The position numbers and the translations under genes were made by a program. From the NCBI GenBank assembly GCA_016648135.1, contig JADDOH010000322.1, positions 62,001-126,000 on the forward strand: DNA of 64,000 bases, written 5' to 3'. The stretch is from Agrypnia vestita. Its lineage: Eukaryota > Arthropoda > Insecta > Trichoptera > Phryganeidae. The notes beneath the pieces were generated by a model. It was not told the origin of the DNA. It did not search any database and was given only the letters and a program-made list of their open reading frames with translations. Within the stretch, counting starts at the first letter, position 1; each line of letters starts with the position of its first letter. Of the stretch, positions 44,770 to 55,859 are shown one piece after another.

Positions 44770-46300
44770 ACTTGTCTTTTTTTAATTTTATTTAAAATAT
44801 AATGGAAACCTAAAAGGTTTATGGATAACATTTTTACATGATTATTAATATAAGAAATTATAATAATATGATTTAGATACAAAGTTATTTTTTTATAGTT
44901 GGCCGAGTTTTAACATTTTTGTCACATCTATTTTGAATTTGTCAGTGGTCAGTTGTTTGGTCTGTTGTGGCAGGTCATTGTATAGTTTTAATCCGTTGCA
45001 AATTAGTCGGGATTGTCCTGTTTTTGTTTTGGCGTGTGTTATGTGATAGTTTTGACCCATTCTAGTGTTGTGTTGATGTTTTTCATATATTTTGTGTAAT
45101 TTTATGTCTTCGTCTTGTATTTTGCCAATTGCTAGTCTGTGAATGATTTTAAGTGTTTCGATTTTTGTAATGCTTTCGATGTTTAATTGTTGTGTTATAC
45201 GGTATACAGTTTCAGTTGGTGTCCGGTATTTCAGATCATAGACCATTTTTAGTATTTTGTTTTGCTGTCGTTGGAGTCTGTTTAGGTTAGTTTTGTTTCC
45301 GGTTCCCCAGAAGAGTCCTTATTCTACTCTTGACGTATGCCTGGTACAATAGATTTTTACGGTCTTTGGTATGATTTCGTGTATTTTGTGGAATAGGCTG
45401 GTCAGCTTAGTCAGTGAGTCAATTACTTTGACTATTTGAAAGGTCCATTTGAGATGTCTGTCTATGTTGAGTCCTAAGCATTTAGTATTTTCTAGTTCAG
45501 CGAGTATTTCGTTATGTAGTTTTCAATTTTATGCGTTTTCCCTTTGGCCTCAAAGTTAAAGTAGTTACATTTTTGAGCATTAAGGTTAGAATATTTCTTT
45601 TTGTCCATTCAGTTAATATGTCTATGTCTTTGTTGATTTGTTTTGTGGTTTCTATGTCATTATTGTTTTCGTAAAATATTCCGAGGTCGTCTGCATAGAG
45701 TATTATTTTGCCTGTGATATTTAGCTGCTCTAGGTCATTTACATATATTATATAGAATAATGGTCCTAGGATTGATCCCTGTGGGACACCATAGCTGGCA
45801 TTCATATATGTACTTGTGGTTTCGTGTAGTGTGGTGTATTGCTTTCTGTCTTTTAGGTTAATCTTGCGAGTGTCAATAAACATTAACACACGACATTTAT
45901 CAAAATTCGATGTGGCGACAACCAGACGCCATTGTGAAAAATAAAAAATGACATAGCGAATAACATAGCGACCTTAGCAGTCGCTAATATTGTTATTTGT
46001 ATCTGATATATTACAATATATACGATCGATACAAAATGGTTGTTGGTTTTTCATAATTCTGGTGTAACCATTTATATACAGGACATAAAGTTAAATTCCG
46101 CAAGCTTATTTAAATAAATATCTTTATTGTTACATGAATAGTCATTGGCTATGTTTAAGTTTATGTCTCCTATAATGATTGTTTTCTCGTTTTTTAGGCA
46201 TGTTAAGATAGTTCTCAGCTCTTGTAGGAATGCTGTTATCGTTGATAAGTGAGTTGTGTAAATGGCTAAAATGTTAAATAAATTATTTTTATATTTTCTA
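44770..46300 (-). pseudogene. Decayed LINE (third family)
   Basis: Minus-strand order: endonuclease piece NILAIYTTHLS, KTIIIGDINLNIAND (46090-46300); then RT NASYGVPQGSILGPLFYIIY and KIILYADDLGIFYENN (45889-45512); then C-terminal NYHITHAKTKTGQSRLICNG and LYNDLPQQTKQL ending at 44893. The 3' UTR runs to about 44770. YADD is intact, but shifts, stops and gaps separate the pieces. Confidence 0.82.
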
Positions 46301-46339
46301 CTTAAATATAAAATATAAAAAAAACAGAATATTTAAAAG

Positions 46340-46870
46340 ACCGAAAACAACAAACTAAAGTAAACGATAAATACTCAGAATGTATAGGAAACAATCTAGG
46401 AGTGCCACAAGGATCTGTATTAGGCCCTGTACTGTTTATTATATATATAAATGATATGTGCAAGATATTAAAAAAAATGTAAAGTCAGGCTGTTTGCCGA
46501 CGATACTTTAATATACATATCTGGAGAAAACTTGGAAGAATTAGTAAGAATGTTAAATGAAGAATTAATTAATATATCGAATTGGCTTAAAATGAATAAA
46601 TTAAAATTAAATGCAAAAAAAAACAACAAAAGGTATGTTAATAGGAAATAAAAGGAATAGTGACGAGATAAAGATAGAGATTGATGAAGAAGAAATAGAA
46701 ATAGTGGATACAATAAAATATTTGGGGATAATTAATTATCATTAAAAAAAACATGCTGAATACATAACAAAGAAAATTGCAAAGAAAGTATCATTCTTAG
46801 GAAGAATAAGACCAAAATGAACTAAAGAAACAGCGATAACAATATATAAATCAATATTAATCAATATATA
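46340..46870 (+). pseudogene. Reverse-transcriptase fragment, plus strand
   Basis: LGVPQGSVLGPVLFIIYIND (motif B), then after a shift in an A run RLFADDTLIYISG (motif C, FADD), LNEELINISNWLKMNKLKLN, IKYLGI and YITKKIAKKVSFLGRI. A jockey/CR1-like RT palm and thumb with A-run frameshifts and a TGA. Head-to-head with the LINE at 44770-46300. Confidence 0.82.
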
Positions 46871-46904
46871 AAATAAAAAAATCGATATTACTTAACAGAC
46901 TTCT

Positions 46905-47330
46905 AGACTACTGGATTTGTTTTTTTCTGTTCAGTTCTTATTTAAAGTTGACTCTTTACTATGTCGGGTTTTTTTATTTAATTTTTTTTTGTCGAGGGTA
47001 GTTCGCCCGGTGAGAACGCCTCGCGGGCCGCGGCCAATTCCGCCGCTCACTTTTAGGGGCGGAATTATTCAGCAGCCGGATGCGAGCGGGCGCGCAGTTT
47101 TATCTTTCGCTTTTTTCATTATTTTAGATTTATTTTTCAAGTGTTCGCACACTTACCATCACTTATTCAGGCGCCGAGCGCTCGCGCGGGTGCTGATTTC
47201 GGGGGCGGCCTGGTCTCCCAGGCGGACCAGGGCCTGCGATCGGAAGTCGGCGCCCTGACCTGGTCCTCATTACACATTCAGGAACGTTATGGACCAGCTG
47301 AATCGGGTTCAATCGGGACAGACGGAAGAC
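46905..47330. other. GC-rich tract, origin unclear
   Basis: CGCCTCGCGGGCCGCGGCCA near 47018 and GGGGGCGGCCTGGTCTCCCA near 47200 stand out. It ends just before a LINE 3' fragment, so it may be part of that LINE or a low-copy CpG island. Confidence 0.35.
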
Positions 47331-47399
47331 AAGAGTCAAAAATAATTATCGCTATTAATCAAAATCAATAATATTTTTGATTAATATGTAGATAGATAG

Positions 47400-47868
47400 A
47401 TAGGATCGTAAATAGTTTGATCGCCTTATATGCTCCATCGAGGTCATCAAGACACAGTGCATTGTTCTATTATGGTGGAAGTGTCAGAACTAATGCATTA
47501 GCAAACTCTGTAATTCCCAGATTACACTCATTAGGGAATGGGCATGCAGAGGTGGCTGACATTTTTGCTGATAGTATTACTGTTTATAGGACAAAGCTGA
47601 TACAATTGTTTACATCCCAACAAAATGGAAAAGGACAATAAATCTTTCTATTTTACCTTTAACTATTATTATTTGTACCTTTTACTTTATTATTATTTTA
47701 TCTTATGTTTTTATGTTTTTCTGTATTATTATTATTATTATTATTGCCTTTTAACTATTATTATTGTTACTTTTAACTGTATTATTATTTTAACTGTCTT
47801 ATGTTATTTAAAAAAAATTTATTCTGTATACTGTAAAAGCCTATAAGGGCGTTAAATAAATAAATAAG
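47400..47868 (+). pseudogene. LINE 3' fragment (ORF2 C-terminus and 3' UTR)
   Basis: Frame RSSRHSALFYYGGSVRTNAL, IPRLHSLGNGHAEVADIF and KLIQLF is the C-terminal motif of jockey-like ORF2 (LF..P..RTN ... PRL..L.N ... DIF). A TTA-rich UTR and a TAAATAAATAAG tail near 47868 follow. Confidence 0.72.
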
Positions 47869-47871
47869 AAT

Positions 47872-48235
47872 AGCGAGTTGGTGTAGTGATCATGCGCTCG
47901 CCTTGTGATCCGGTAGTCGGTGAAAAAATGTCATTACGTTTTCACGGCCGTTCAGAATCTTCTGTGTATAGTTTTCTGGGATATTCTACCGCGTATATGT
48001 GACCTCCCTGGTCAACGTTTCGGTTCCCATTGCAGGGTCCATCAGCCCTGTTGGCAGAATATCCCAGAAAACTGTACACAGAAGATGGTGGTCAGGGATT
48101 CGAACTCCCTTTCCAGCTCACCAGCAAGTTAGTCATATTTACATAGCAAAAGCATTTAGCTTTTTATTTATGAAAGTAGTAATAATATTGATGCGACACG
48201 TATTCCGCACGTGTTCGCATTTCTAATTAAAAAAA
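47872..48235 (+). mobile_element. SINE family S1 interrupted by a foldback
   Basis: Head TAGCGAGTTGGTGTAGTGAT and CGCCTTGTGATCCGGTAGTC end abruptly at about 47922. The SINE resumes at GGGATTCGAACTCCC (48095) and runs to ATATTGATGCGACACGTATT. The inserted piece carries the inverted arms listed next. Confidence 0.75.
47958..48085. repeat. Foldback with hammerhead-like motif inside a SINE
   Basis: Arms TCTTCTGTGTATAGTTTTCT and AGAAAACTGTACACAGAAGA (about 32 bp, few mismatches) enclose, on the minus strand at 48016-48045, GGCTGATGGACCCTGCAATG followed by GGAACCGAAACG. The stem is CCC/GGG. Resembles the PLE-type motifs. Confidence 0.65.
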
Positions 48236-48449
48236 CAAACATTGTTCTAAGAACACAATTACTGGATTTCGTCCACAGAGGAATAATCACTTATTAAAAA
48301 AATAAATTATTATCCCTTTGCGGGTTGTCCATAAAAAATTGAAAATATTTTTCAGCGCATTCTAGTGTTAACGTTAAACATTCGGATAAGTATCATATCT
48401 AGGCAGATAAAAAGAATAAAGGTTCACACTCTTATCAAAAAAAAAATTA

Positions 48450-48990
48450 TCACGGGACGTTGCAGTGGGAGTTAAATAAAACAGTGAAACATAATTAGAC
48501 TTTTATTTATTATACAAAAAGTCACTGGCTACAATTCTTAAATTTGTGGTTACTTAATGTTTCTAGAATTTTTCACTCTTATACTTTTTCTTAATTCTTA
48601 CTAATTAACGCTATGCTTATCGCTAAGATCACTTTCGATTTTCGCACGAAGATACTTCGCCCGGTATGTCACTTGATGTATATCGCGCTGGTTACATCGC
48701 TCGCGCTTCGGTTTTGTCGTTGGAATGTCGCACACGTTAAACGACAAAATGATGACTCGATCCACTGCGTGCGCGTTGGGCCTTTTATAACAAACATGTT
48801 GGTTTCGCGATTCTTTGAGAACATTCTTTACATTTTTAACTTGATTGATTCCTTGAAACTTCTAGTGCCCACGAGAATGCTTTGGTCGATTACAGATTGC
48901 TCCAGAGTGTTCGAGAGATTTTGAGAGACCTCGAAAGTACGCAATTTATTCGGATTCTAGCATCTCTCTACAATATATAAGTGATTATAA
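48450..48990 (-). repeat. LTR-like segment (family L), minus strand
   Basis: Minus strand ends ATTTAACTCCCACTGCAACG, with GCCAGTGACTTTTTG upstream, paralleling 17013 and 27804. Upstream lie TCTAGAA/TTCGAGA blocks and a TATAAAAG at about 48783-48790. Outer limits uncertain. Confidence 0.45.
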
Positions 48991-49777
48991 TTTACCAGCT
49001 GCCATATCTAGATATATAGTTTTTCATGGGAAGGACGACAAATTTTAATGTTGAGCGTCTTAAACTGGAATGCCTTTAAAACGCATTGTTACGAGACCGC
49101 AAAAATGGAAAAAATTACACGTAATCGAGGGATTAACAGCGTACAGATTTTATTATCGTTTATATGAATATGATCTGGGGTATTCTGAAACCCCGCTTCG
49201 AACCACATGGAAGTTTTGGACGAAAGGTTAAAGGAAAATAATTTTTCATATTCGACATAAGTTACTGTAATGATAGACCGACGATTTACAAAAATTATCT
49301 CAGAAATATTGAAAACAAAATGCAAACTTTGATATTCGGTATTCGTATATCGGCACCATCCGCGCACTCTGGCAAATTTTTTTAATTCGACCTCCTTTTT
49401 CCCTTCTTCCTCTCTCTATATCTTAATAGTCAAAACCCAGCTGTCGCAGAAAGAGGTGTCGAAATCATCGTTGTGCGCAAAGTTGCGTGTTGAGAACCCT
49501 GTCGCAAGAACCTTCAAATTTCGAAGAAATGCTTTGGATTAGTGTACGCATGATCGTCAATTCAAGATCATCATGGCAGCAACAAAGAAGAGGAACATTC
49601 GGCAAGTTTCGAAATCCGTCATTCTTTCTCCTTCTTTCATTTTTCGAATATACAGTCCATTTAATTCGTACCATCCATCTCCCCTTGTTTACCCTCATCC
49701 CCTTTGATCCCGTCTTACATCCATTCACCTCTGTGCGTAGCGAATTGCGTCACGCACATTTGATGTCTCATTTCTCC
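48991..49777. other. Unassigned, with a MITE C fragment
   Basis: 49225-49340 contains TTCGACATAAGTTACTGTAA and TCAGAAATATTGAAAACAAA, the inner words of the CAGGGTGT-ended MITE. The remainder is unassigned. Confidence 0.45.
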
Positions 49778-50120
49778 TAACTAACTAACTAACTTACCAT
49801 CACGCTGTTTCCCTGTGGGGGTAGGCAGAGAGGATAGAGCGCCACACTCTTCTGTCCTGACATACAACTCTCGCCTCATCCACATTCATACATCTTCGAA
49901 TGCAAGCTCGCGGACCATCTTCCAGTATCTGGTTAATCTGGTCAGGCCGCATCTTTCGCGGTCGCCCTCTCTTTCTGGCGCCATCAACACTTGCATTATA
50001 TGTCTTTCTTACCATTCTTTCCTCATTCATTCGCTCAACGTGCCCAAACCATCTGAGCGACCCTTTTTTAATTCTATTAATTATGCTAAGATCAGCTTTA
50101 CATTCATTCAATAAACTGAT
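49778..50120 (-). pseudogene. RTE-type LINE 3' end with (TTAG)n tail, copy 1
   Basis: Minus frame: IKKGSLRWFGHVERMNEERM, VDGARKRGRPRK, INQILEDG, then RRVWRSILSAYPHRETA. A (TTAG)n tail (GTTAGTTAGTTAGTTAG) lies at about 49780-49796. The same protein end and tail recur at 51249 and 54255. 5'-truncated. Confidence 0.85.
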
Positions 50121-50219
50121 AAGATTATTGGATATTGATCTGTTCGAGTGCAGCCACACAAGATTAAGAAAAAAATTGAGTGCTGAATTTTTTTCCACGT
50201 AATAATTAAGTTTCTTTTT

Positions 50220-50460
50220 CTTTTTTTAAAATTTTTTATTCTTCCTTTCTATATAATTTTTTATATGCCTCAGTTTAATTCATAAATATTTATCATTACT
50301 GACTTATTTCTAAATGTGGAGACATGTAATTGGCCATATATATTATATCAATGTTTTCTATGCTTCTTTTTTTTTGTGCTGTTGGTCTTCCATGAACATT
50401 AAATAAATAAATAAATAAATAATAAATAAATAAATAAATAAATACATCCATCATAAATAA
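50220..50460 (+). mobile_element. LINE 3' UTR family T2, copy 1
   Basis: ATTTATCATTACTGACTTAT, GTGGAGACATGTAATTGGCC, GTGCTGTTGGTCTTCCATGA, then (AAAT)n to about 50460. Matches 53885-54095. Confidence 0.75.
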
Positions 50461-50594
50461 ATAGAATAAATAAATAATAACTCATAAATACCTAAATACA
50501 ATAATATATAACTCCATCACTAGCATAAATACATATCATAAATCAATAACTACCCATCACCTAACATAACCTACTACTCAATAAATAAATACAT

Positions 50595-50790
50595 CTGCCA
50601 TGCCTGCCTCCTGCCATGCCTGCTGCGGCTGTGGCCTTGACCTGCCTGCCTGCCTGCCTGCCTTCCTGCCTCCTGCCTGCCGTGCCTGCCCTGCCCTGCC
50701 TGCCTGGCCTGCCTGCCCTCCACTCCCTCCCTCCCTCCCTCCCTCCCTCCCTCCCTCCCTCCCTCCCTCCCTCCCTCCCTCCCTCCCTCC
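50595..50790. repeat. CCTG then CTCC microsatellite
   Basis: Interrupted CTGC/CCTG units to about 50715, then about 19 uninterrupted CTCC units. Overlapping frames rich in Pro/Leu or Gly/Arg are artefacts of the repeat. Confidence 0.95.
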
Positions 50791-50834
50791 CGTCCTCTTC
50801 GTCCGTCTTTACTCTATCATAAATTGATTTGCCA

Positions 50835-50955
50835 CACATACTATTGAAATTAGGTCATGGTAGCTTGAATACCTTCGATCTCATAATTAGATCTGAAATC
50901 TACTTGTCAAGTATTGCAGGCTAGTTCTGTTACACTCTGTATTTTATGTAGGAAA
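50835..50955. mobile_element. MITE C right-end fragment
   Basis: ATTAGGTCATGGTAGCTTGA, then AGTATTGCAGGCTAGTTCTG and TTACACTCTGTATTTT match the right arm of 52279-53311. Confidence 0.65.
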
Positions 50956-50999
50956 TAGATTATTTTTAGGGTTTTACATTTCGTATTGGAAGAGAGTCG

Positions 51000-51248
51000 A
51001 TCTCGGCTTCCCGTGACAATAAGGAGATCCTTCTCTGTGCTATCGGAGTTCACTGCTACCCTTACTTTATTGTACGTCTATCGCGATAGGGCAGACTGCT
51101 ATCTGATAGAGCGGAGAGTGTAAGGGTGGGTTCAGAAGCGAACGACGACGCCAACCAGGAACTCAATTCACAGAGTAAAATATTCTTATTGTGAAGTAAC
51201 AATCTTTCATAATAAAGTTCTGTGAACATTAAAACCAAATTTATTAAT
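51000..51248 (+). repeat. LTR-like 3' segment (family G)
   Basis: A less AT-rich block followed by ATTCTTATTGTGAAGTAACA, AATAAAGTTCTGTGAACATT and TTATTAATCAATTAGG. The same end occurs at 57740-57805 and 63180-63245. AATAAA fits an LTR polyadenylation signal. Confidence 0.4.
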
Positions 51249-51838
51249 CAATTAGGAAGAACTAACTAACTAACCAACACGCCGTTTCCCCGCAGGGGTA
51301 GGCAGAGAGGATTGAACGCCACACTCTTCTATCCTGGCACACCACTTTTGCTTCGGCCACATTCATACATCTTCTCGTACAAGTTCTGCGGTTGTTGCTG
51401 CTTTTAACGGGGCCATCCTCAAACACTTGTTGTATCTGATCGTGCCAGGTCTTTCGAGGAGGCCCTCTATTTATATATATTTTCTTAACCATCCTTTCCT
51501 CGTTCATACATACCAAACCATCTCAGCATTCCTTTCTTTATTCCATCTACCACACTGCAGCCAGCATTGCATTCACGTCTAATTTGTTCATTCCTTACTC
51601 TATCGACCAAAGATTTTCCACACAAGCGTCTTAGTGACTGCATTTCTACCGCATTCAGTCAACTTTCATTCCTCTTTTTCCAATTCCAGGCTTCACTTCC
51701 ATACATTAGGGTTGGCACCAGAACGCATTGTCTTGCTTCCTTTGACAGATTCTTATTGGCCATAATTGCATTTAGAGCACCATTAACTTTGTTTCCCGCA
51801 GTCACTCTCCTTTCGAAATCATTCTCAGCCTTGCAGAA
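51249..51838 (-). pseudogene. RTE-type LINE 3' part with (TTAG)n tail, copy 2
   Basis: Minus frames: KVNGALNAIMANKNLSKEAR, CVLVPTLMYGSEAWNW, LNAVEMQSLRRLCGKSLVDR and RNEQIRRECNA, then MLRWFG, RKTWHDQI, VWRSILSAYPCGETA. It extends further 5' than the other two copies and shows the RTE thumb. Several shifts. Tail (TTAG)n at 51249. Confidence 0.88.
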
Positions 51839-51924
51839 AATGAAATCAACGAAAAATTGGTTGATAGTAAATGAGACCTATAGGGAAGGTAGATATATTG
51901 ACGGAAAGGTAACCAGGCTGATGT

Positions 51925-52050
51925 GGTGTAATTGGTAACATACCTGCCTGGAAAGCTAAGTGATCTGGGTTCGAATCCCGGTAGCAGCCAAAATATTTTT
52001 TCGTTGAATTTATTTTTCTGCATGTCAATTGATTAATAAATTTGGTTATT
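51925..52050 (+). mobile_element. tRNA-derived SINE, family S2
   Basis: GGCTGATGTGGTGTAATTGG to GGGTTCGAATCCCGG-TAGCAGCC folds as a tRNA with 6 of 7 acceptor pairs and a possible GGA anticodon loop (CTGGAAA). The anticodon stem pairs poorly. Directly after is AAAATATTTTTTCGTTGAAT and CTGCATGTCAATTGATTAAT, the S2 body shared with 55235, 57405 and 63245. Confidence 0.6.
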
Positions 52051-52278
52051 TGTTTGTTGTTGGTATATTTTTATCTGGTATTAAATATTTTTTTTACATC
52101 TAGTACATAAAAGTTTTTAAAAACGAGTGTAAGTACATAATTTTTAGCCGCTCGAGTTTGAGAAACTTCTGGCGTATTTTGGTGCAAATGGGTTTCTTCC
52201 AAAATATTCCAGTACGAGCGGCTATAAAGTACGAGTAATCTTCGATTATGTGTCATTCTCCTCGGACAGTATATATAC

Positions 52279-53311
52279 AGGGTGTAACAGAACTAGTCCA
52301 CAACACTTCTTCGAAAATTAATTGAAAATGTTCAAGCAATCATGATCCAATAATGCCAATAGTTATGGAGTTGTGCAATATAAAAGTTTGCATTTTTTTC
52401 AATATTTCTGCATTGTATTTTACAAAACTTTGAAATATCATTAATTACAGTAACTTATATCGATTGTGAAATATTCATTCGTTTCAATACAATTTGAATA
52501 AAATGATAAAAACCCCGCGAAATTTCATTAGGATTTTTTACCAGTTGAAATTGGAAGGTTTTTGTCATTTTGTTTGACTTGTATTAAAGCACAGTATACC
52601 CAGAACAGTAGTTTATCTCCGGCCTTTCGGCGAGTTATTAGCCTACTCTTGCATTGACGCTAGGGTTGTCACTTTATTTTTACTCCCTTTCTTTTAACTC
52701 GTAGCGCCTGAGATTCCGACGCATAAGGTAGACACGAAATCCGAAAATTTCTGTAATAAGTATACCTAGTTTCTGCACTTAAATTGCAAGAACGCTGATT
52801 AACATCAAGGTAGACTTTTAAAAAACTCACAGTCTTAGTGATAATCAAGCACCACAAACATAAAAAAGGCATTTTTTTCAGGAAGCGCATTTTTTTTTCT
52901 AAAGCGGCGGCTGCGAGCGCGAATGGCACCGAAGGCACGGCCCTTACTGCCGCCGCCTTGTGCCCCCATATTCTATGTCAATGTGTGCAGCACAGTGCGT
53001 GCGTACACGGCGCCGAGCACGCACGCACACATTCTAATGGGTAGCGGCCAGTTTGTATGAAGACGTATTACTGTTCTTAGTATACTGTGATTAAAGAGAA
53101 TCGATTTTTCACGCTCGATATAAGTTACTGCAATGATAGTCAAACGTTAAAAAAAAATAAGTCAGAAATATTGAAAAAAATTCAAACTTTGATGTCGCAT
53201 ATCTCCAACTATTGAGTTTAGGTCATGGAAGCTTGATCATTTTCAACTTATAATTCAAGAAGGTATTTGTCTATACTTATAGTATTGTGGACTAGCTCTG
53301 TTACACCCTGT
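52279..53311. mobile_element. MITE C, CAGGGTGT-ended, long inverted arms
   Basis: The left end CAGGGTGTAACAGAACTAGT and the right end (inverse of CAGGGTGTAACAGAGCTAGT) share about 30 bp. The arms continue inward as diverged inverted repeats (CAGTAACTTATATCGA / CGATATAAGTTACTGC). The centre holds an M1 fragment and a GC-rich tract near 52905-53045. TA-rich flanks. No transposase. Confidence 0.75.
52676..52790 (-). mobile_element. MITE M1 fragment inside MITE C
   Basis: ATTTTTACTCCCTTTCTTTT, AACTCGTAGCGCCTG, then GATTCCGACGCATAAGGTAG, as in other internally deleted M1 copies (compare 26090). Confidence 0.6.
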
Positions 53312-53884
53312 ATTTGTCCATTGTTTCCAAACGACCCATGTGAACCTGCCCTTAAACACTGTACACCGATTCTTCCGACATCCCCCTGGCCGGGGGCGGC
53401 CGGGAGGGTGTGGAAGATGTTTGAACTCTCCGAGTTATGAGTGGATCTCCAAGATGACCGTAAATTGAGTTAAGGGATGACATTTGCAGTAAATACTTGG
53501 TCAGAGGGGCGCGCGTCTGTGCTTGATGTAATTTTCTTGAGCGGAGAAAACTGTGGAGCCAACGGAATATCTTTGTGGAGTAAAATACTAGAAAATCTTC
53601 CAAGACGAGGGTTACTTATGTATCGTTCTGCTTGAAGATTCATTCGTTATTTTTCAATATATAGTTAAAATTTTCTTCACCAATGTTGTAACGAAATGGC
53701 AAAAGAGATTTAAAAATCTAACTCGCTTATTTATACATTAAATATTTTAAAATTACATATTATATCATTTATATTAGAGCTCTACTGCCCCACTGAGCTA
53801 AAAGGTAGTATCTCCATTAAACAAATTACTGAGTAAATCAAGGAAACGTGAATGGAGCTATGTCTATAATTTTTTCTGTACCTA
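53312..53884. other. Unassigned sequence
   Basis: A short CpG-rich word (CCCCCTGGCCGGGGGCGGCC at about 53382) and an 83-residue minus frame without known domain. No element ends. Confidence 0.35.
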
Positions 53885-54095
53885 CTTATGTCTTTTTGTT
53901 TAAATTTTTTATTCTTTCTTGTTACATAATTTTTAATATGCCTTCGTTTAATTCATAAATATTTATCATTACTAACATATTTATAAATGTGGAGACCTGT
54001 AATTGGCCATCTATATTGTATCAATGTTTTCTACGCTTCTTTGTTGTGCTGTTGGTCTTCCATTAATATTAAATAAATAAATAAATAAATAAATA
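53885..54095 (+). mobile_element. LINE 3' UTR family T2, copy 2
   Basis: TTTATCATTACTAACATATT, GTGGAGACCTGTAATTGGCC, TGCTGTTGGTCTTCCATTAA and (AAAT)n, matching 50220-50460. Confidence 0.75.
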
Positions 54096-54102
54096 TATAC
54101 AT

Positions 54103-54801
54103 GTTGTAACAAAGCTAGTCCACAATACTTAAAATGGTGAATTCTCGTCTTGATTATGAGTCGACCATGACCTAATGCGACATCAAAGATTGCATTTTTT
54201 TATGTACTTCTGACTTATTTTTTGCGTTGGACTATCATTACAGTAACTTATATCTAACTAACTAACTAACTGACTTACCATCAAGCCGTTTCCCCGTGTG
54301 GATAGGCAGAGAGGATAGAGCGCCATAATCTTCTGTCCTGACATACAATTTTCGCTTTGTCTACATTCATACATCTTCGCATACAAGCTCGACGGTTGTT
54401 CAGGCTTCTAACAGGACCATCTTCCAGTATCTGGTTAATCTGGTCATGTCACGTCTTCCGTGGTCGCCCTCTCTTTCTGGCGCCGTCAACACTTGCATCT
54501 AATATGAAAAACAAGTCAAATGAAACGATAAAAACCCTCCAATTCCAATTGGAATTTTTTCAAATTTTTTATCATTTTATTTAACTTTTATTGAAACGAA
54601 TAAATTTTTCGTAATCGATATAAGTTACTATAATGACACTTCAACGTTTTGTAAGAAATAAGTGAGAAATATTGAAAAAAAATAAAACGTTGATATTGCA
54701 TAACTCCATAACAATTAGTCATGGTTGCTTGAAAATTTTCAACTCATAATCAAGACAGAAATCTACCTGTAAAGTATTGTGGAGTAGCTCTGTTACACCC
54801 T
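54103..54801. mobile_element. MITE C copy split by a LINE insertion
   Basis: Left arm from TGTTGTAACAAAGCTAGTCC to CAGTAACTTATATC at 54254; right arm from about 54595 to CTCTGTTACACCCTGTG at 54801. The middle is the RTE fragment at 54255-54505. Confidence 0.78.
54255..54505 (-). pseudogene. RTE-type LINE 3' end with (TTAG)n tail, copy 3
   Basis: Minus frames: GRPRKT, HDQINQILEDGPVRS, NRRACMRRCMNVDKAK and RRLWRSIL. The tail TTAGTTAGTTAG at 54255 lies at the insertion point in the MITE, dating the LINE after the MITE. Confidence 0.8.
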
Positions 54802-54964
54802 GTGTATAATATTTTATATTCAATTGAATATTAATCCTTTTTTTGCTCAGTCAATAGATATTGAATTAATACAAATAAAAAAGGTTATTTTATTATATTT
54901 TGAGGTGTTTTTATATAGTTTAAACTTTAAAACTGCATTTTTTTGCAATTGCAATATAAATCGA

Positions 54965-55085
54965 TAATCAAGATATATTAGATAAAGATGTCTTATAGAG
55001 ACGAAGCTGTATTTTTATATGGAAAAAATCTTGATTAATGATGTCCCTCTGGGGATAAAATCAAACATTGTTTCAAACTCAAAAT
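54965..55085. repeat. Dispersed repeat family A, minimal foldback
   Basis: AATCAAGATATATTAGATAA, AGAGACGAAGCTGTATTTTT, then the inverse AATCTTGATTAATGATGTCC and TCTGGGGATAAAATC. Two family A ends in close opposition. Confidence 0.65.
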
Positions 55086-55234
55086 ATTCTGAATATATAA
55101 AAACTGGTCTAAAATGGAGTTTGAAAATTGAAATAATTTTCAGGCGTATTAGGATATTGCTTTAAACTCCAATCAAAATATTGACTACTGACTTAATTTT
55201 GATATTCGTGACTATTGCATTATAAAAAGTGGAT

Positions 55235-55440
55235 TACTTTAAAAATGGAATAAAAATGTTGATCAATTAAAAAGAGACTACATATAAGATTGAAAAATTT
55301 TCGTTAACTTACCAGACTGTCATGGTGAAATTGGATAACGCGCCATTCCCGGATAGAATTGGAGGTCCGTGGTTCGAGTCCCGGTGACAGTTAAAATATT
55401 TTTTCGTTAATTTGATTTTTTCTGTAGGTCTTTTCTAATA
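55235..55440 (+). mobile_element. tRNA-like SINE S2, long form
   Basis: Leader GGATTACTTTAAAAATGGAA and AGAGACTACATATAAGATTG, then GTCATGGTGAAATTGGATAA, GTGGTTCGAGTCCCGG and AAAATATTTTTTCGTTAATT. Same order as 63455-63670. Confidence 0.7.
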
Positions 55441-55681
55441 AAAATTGTTTAATGACAATTTTGCCATAATTTTATATCAGGACGCTATGGAAAAAAAATT
55501 AAAAAGTGAATATGAAATAATCGTATCTTATAAGCCTTAAATACAGCATTAGTACTTATTTCATATGATTTTAGTCGAAACATGAGAATTGTGAGGTTAC
55601 GTTTACGATAGGTAGACCTGTACGTCAGACCAGACTGTCTGGATAAGAAGACACCATAGAAATCAATCCTTTTTCTAAAGG

Positions 55682-55855
55682 CATTGCTGACATCGGACAC
55701 CGCAAGATGAAGTAACAACGTCCTCAAAAACATCTCTGCCTTAGAGCTTCGGAACTGGAGAGAGCTGGCACTAGACCGAGATGAGTGGAGGAAAATTATT
55801 GAGGAGGCCAAGACCCACCAAGGGCTGTAGTGCCAAGAAAGATGATGATGATGAT
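55682..55855 (+). pseudogene. RTE-type LINE 3' end, copy 2
   Basis: NNVLKNISALELRNWRELAL, RDEWRKIIEEAKTHQGL, stop at 55828-55830, then a (GAT)n tail. A TGA near the 5' edge breaks the frame. Almost identical to 35395-35590. Confidence 0.85.
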
Positions 55856-55859
55856 ACAA

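Noticed and set aside
50561..50839. Gly/Arg-rich and Pro/Leu-rich frames
   Set aside because: Direct translations of the CCTG/CTCC microsatellite.
51925..52000. Functional tRNA gene (possible GGA anticodon)
   Set aside because: The anticodon stem pairs poorly and the sequence is followed by the body of SINE S2, present in several copies.
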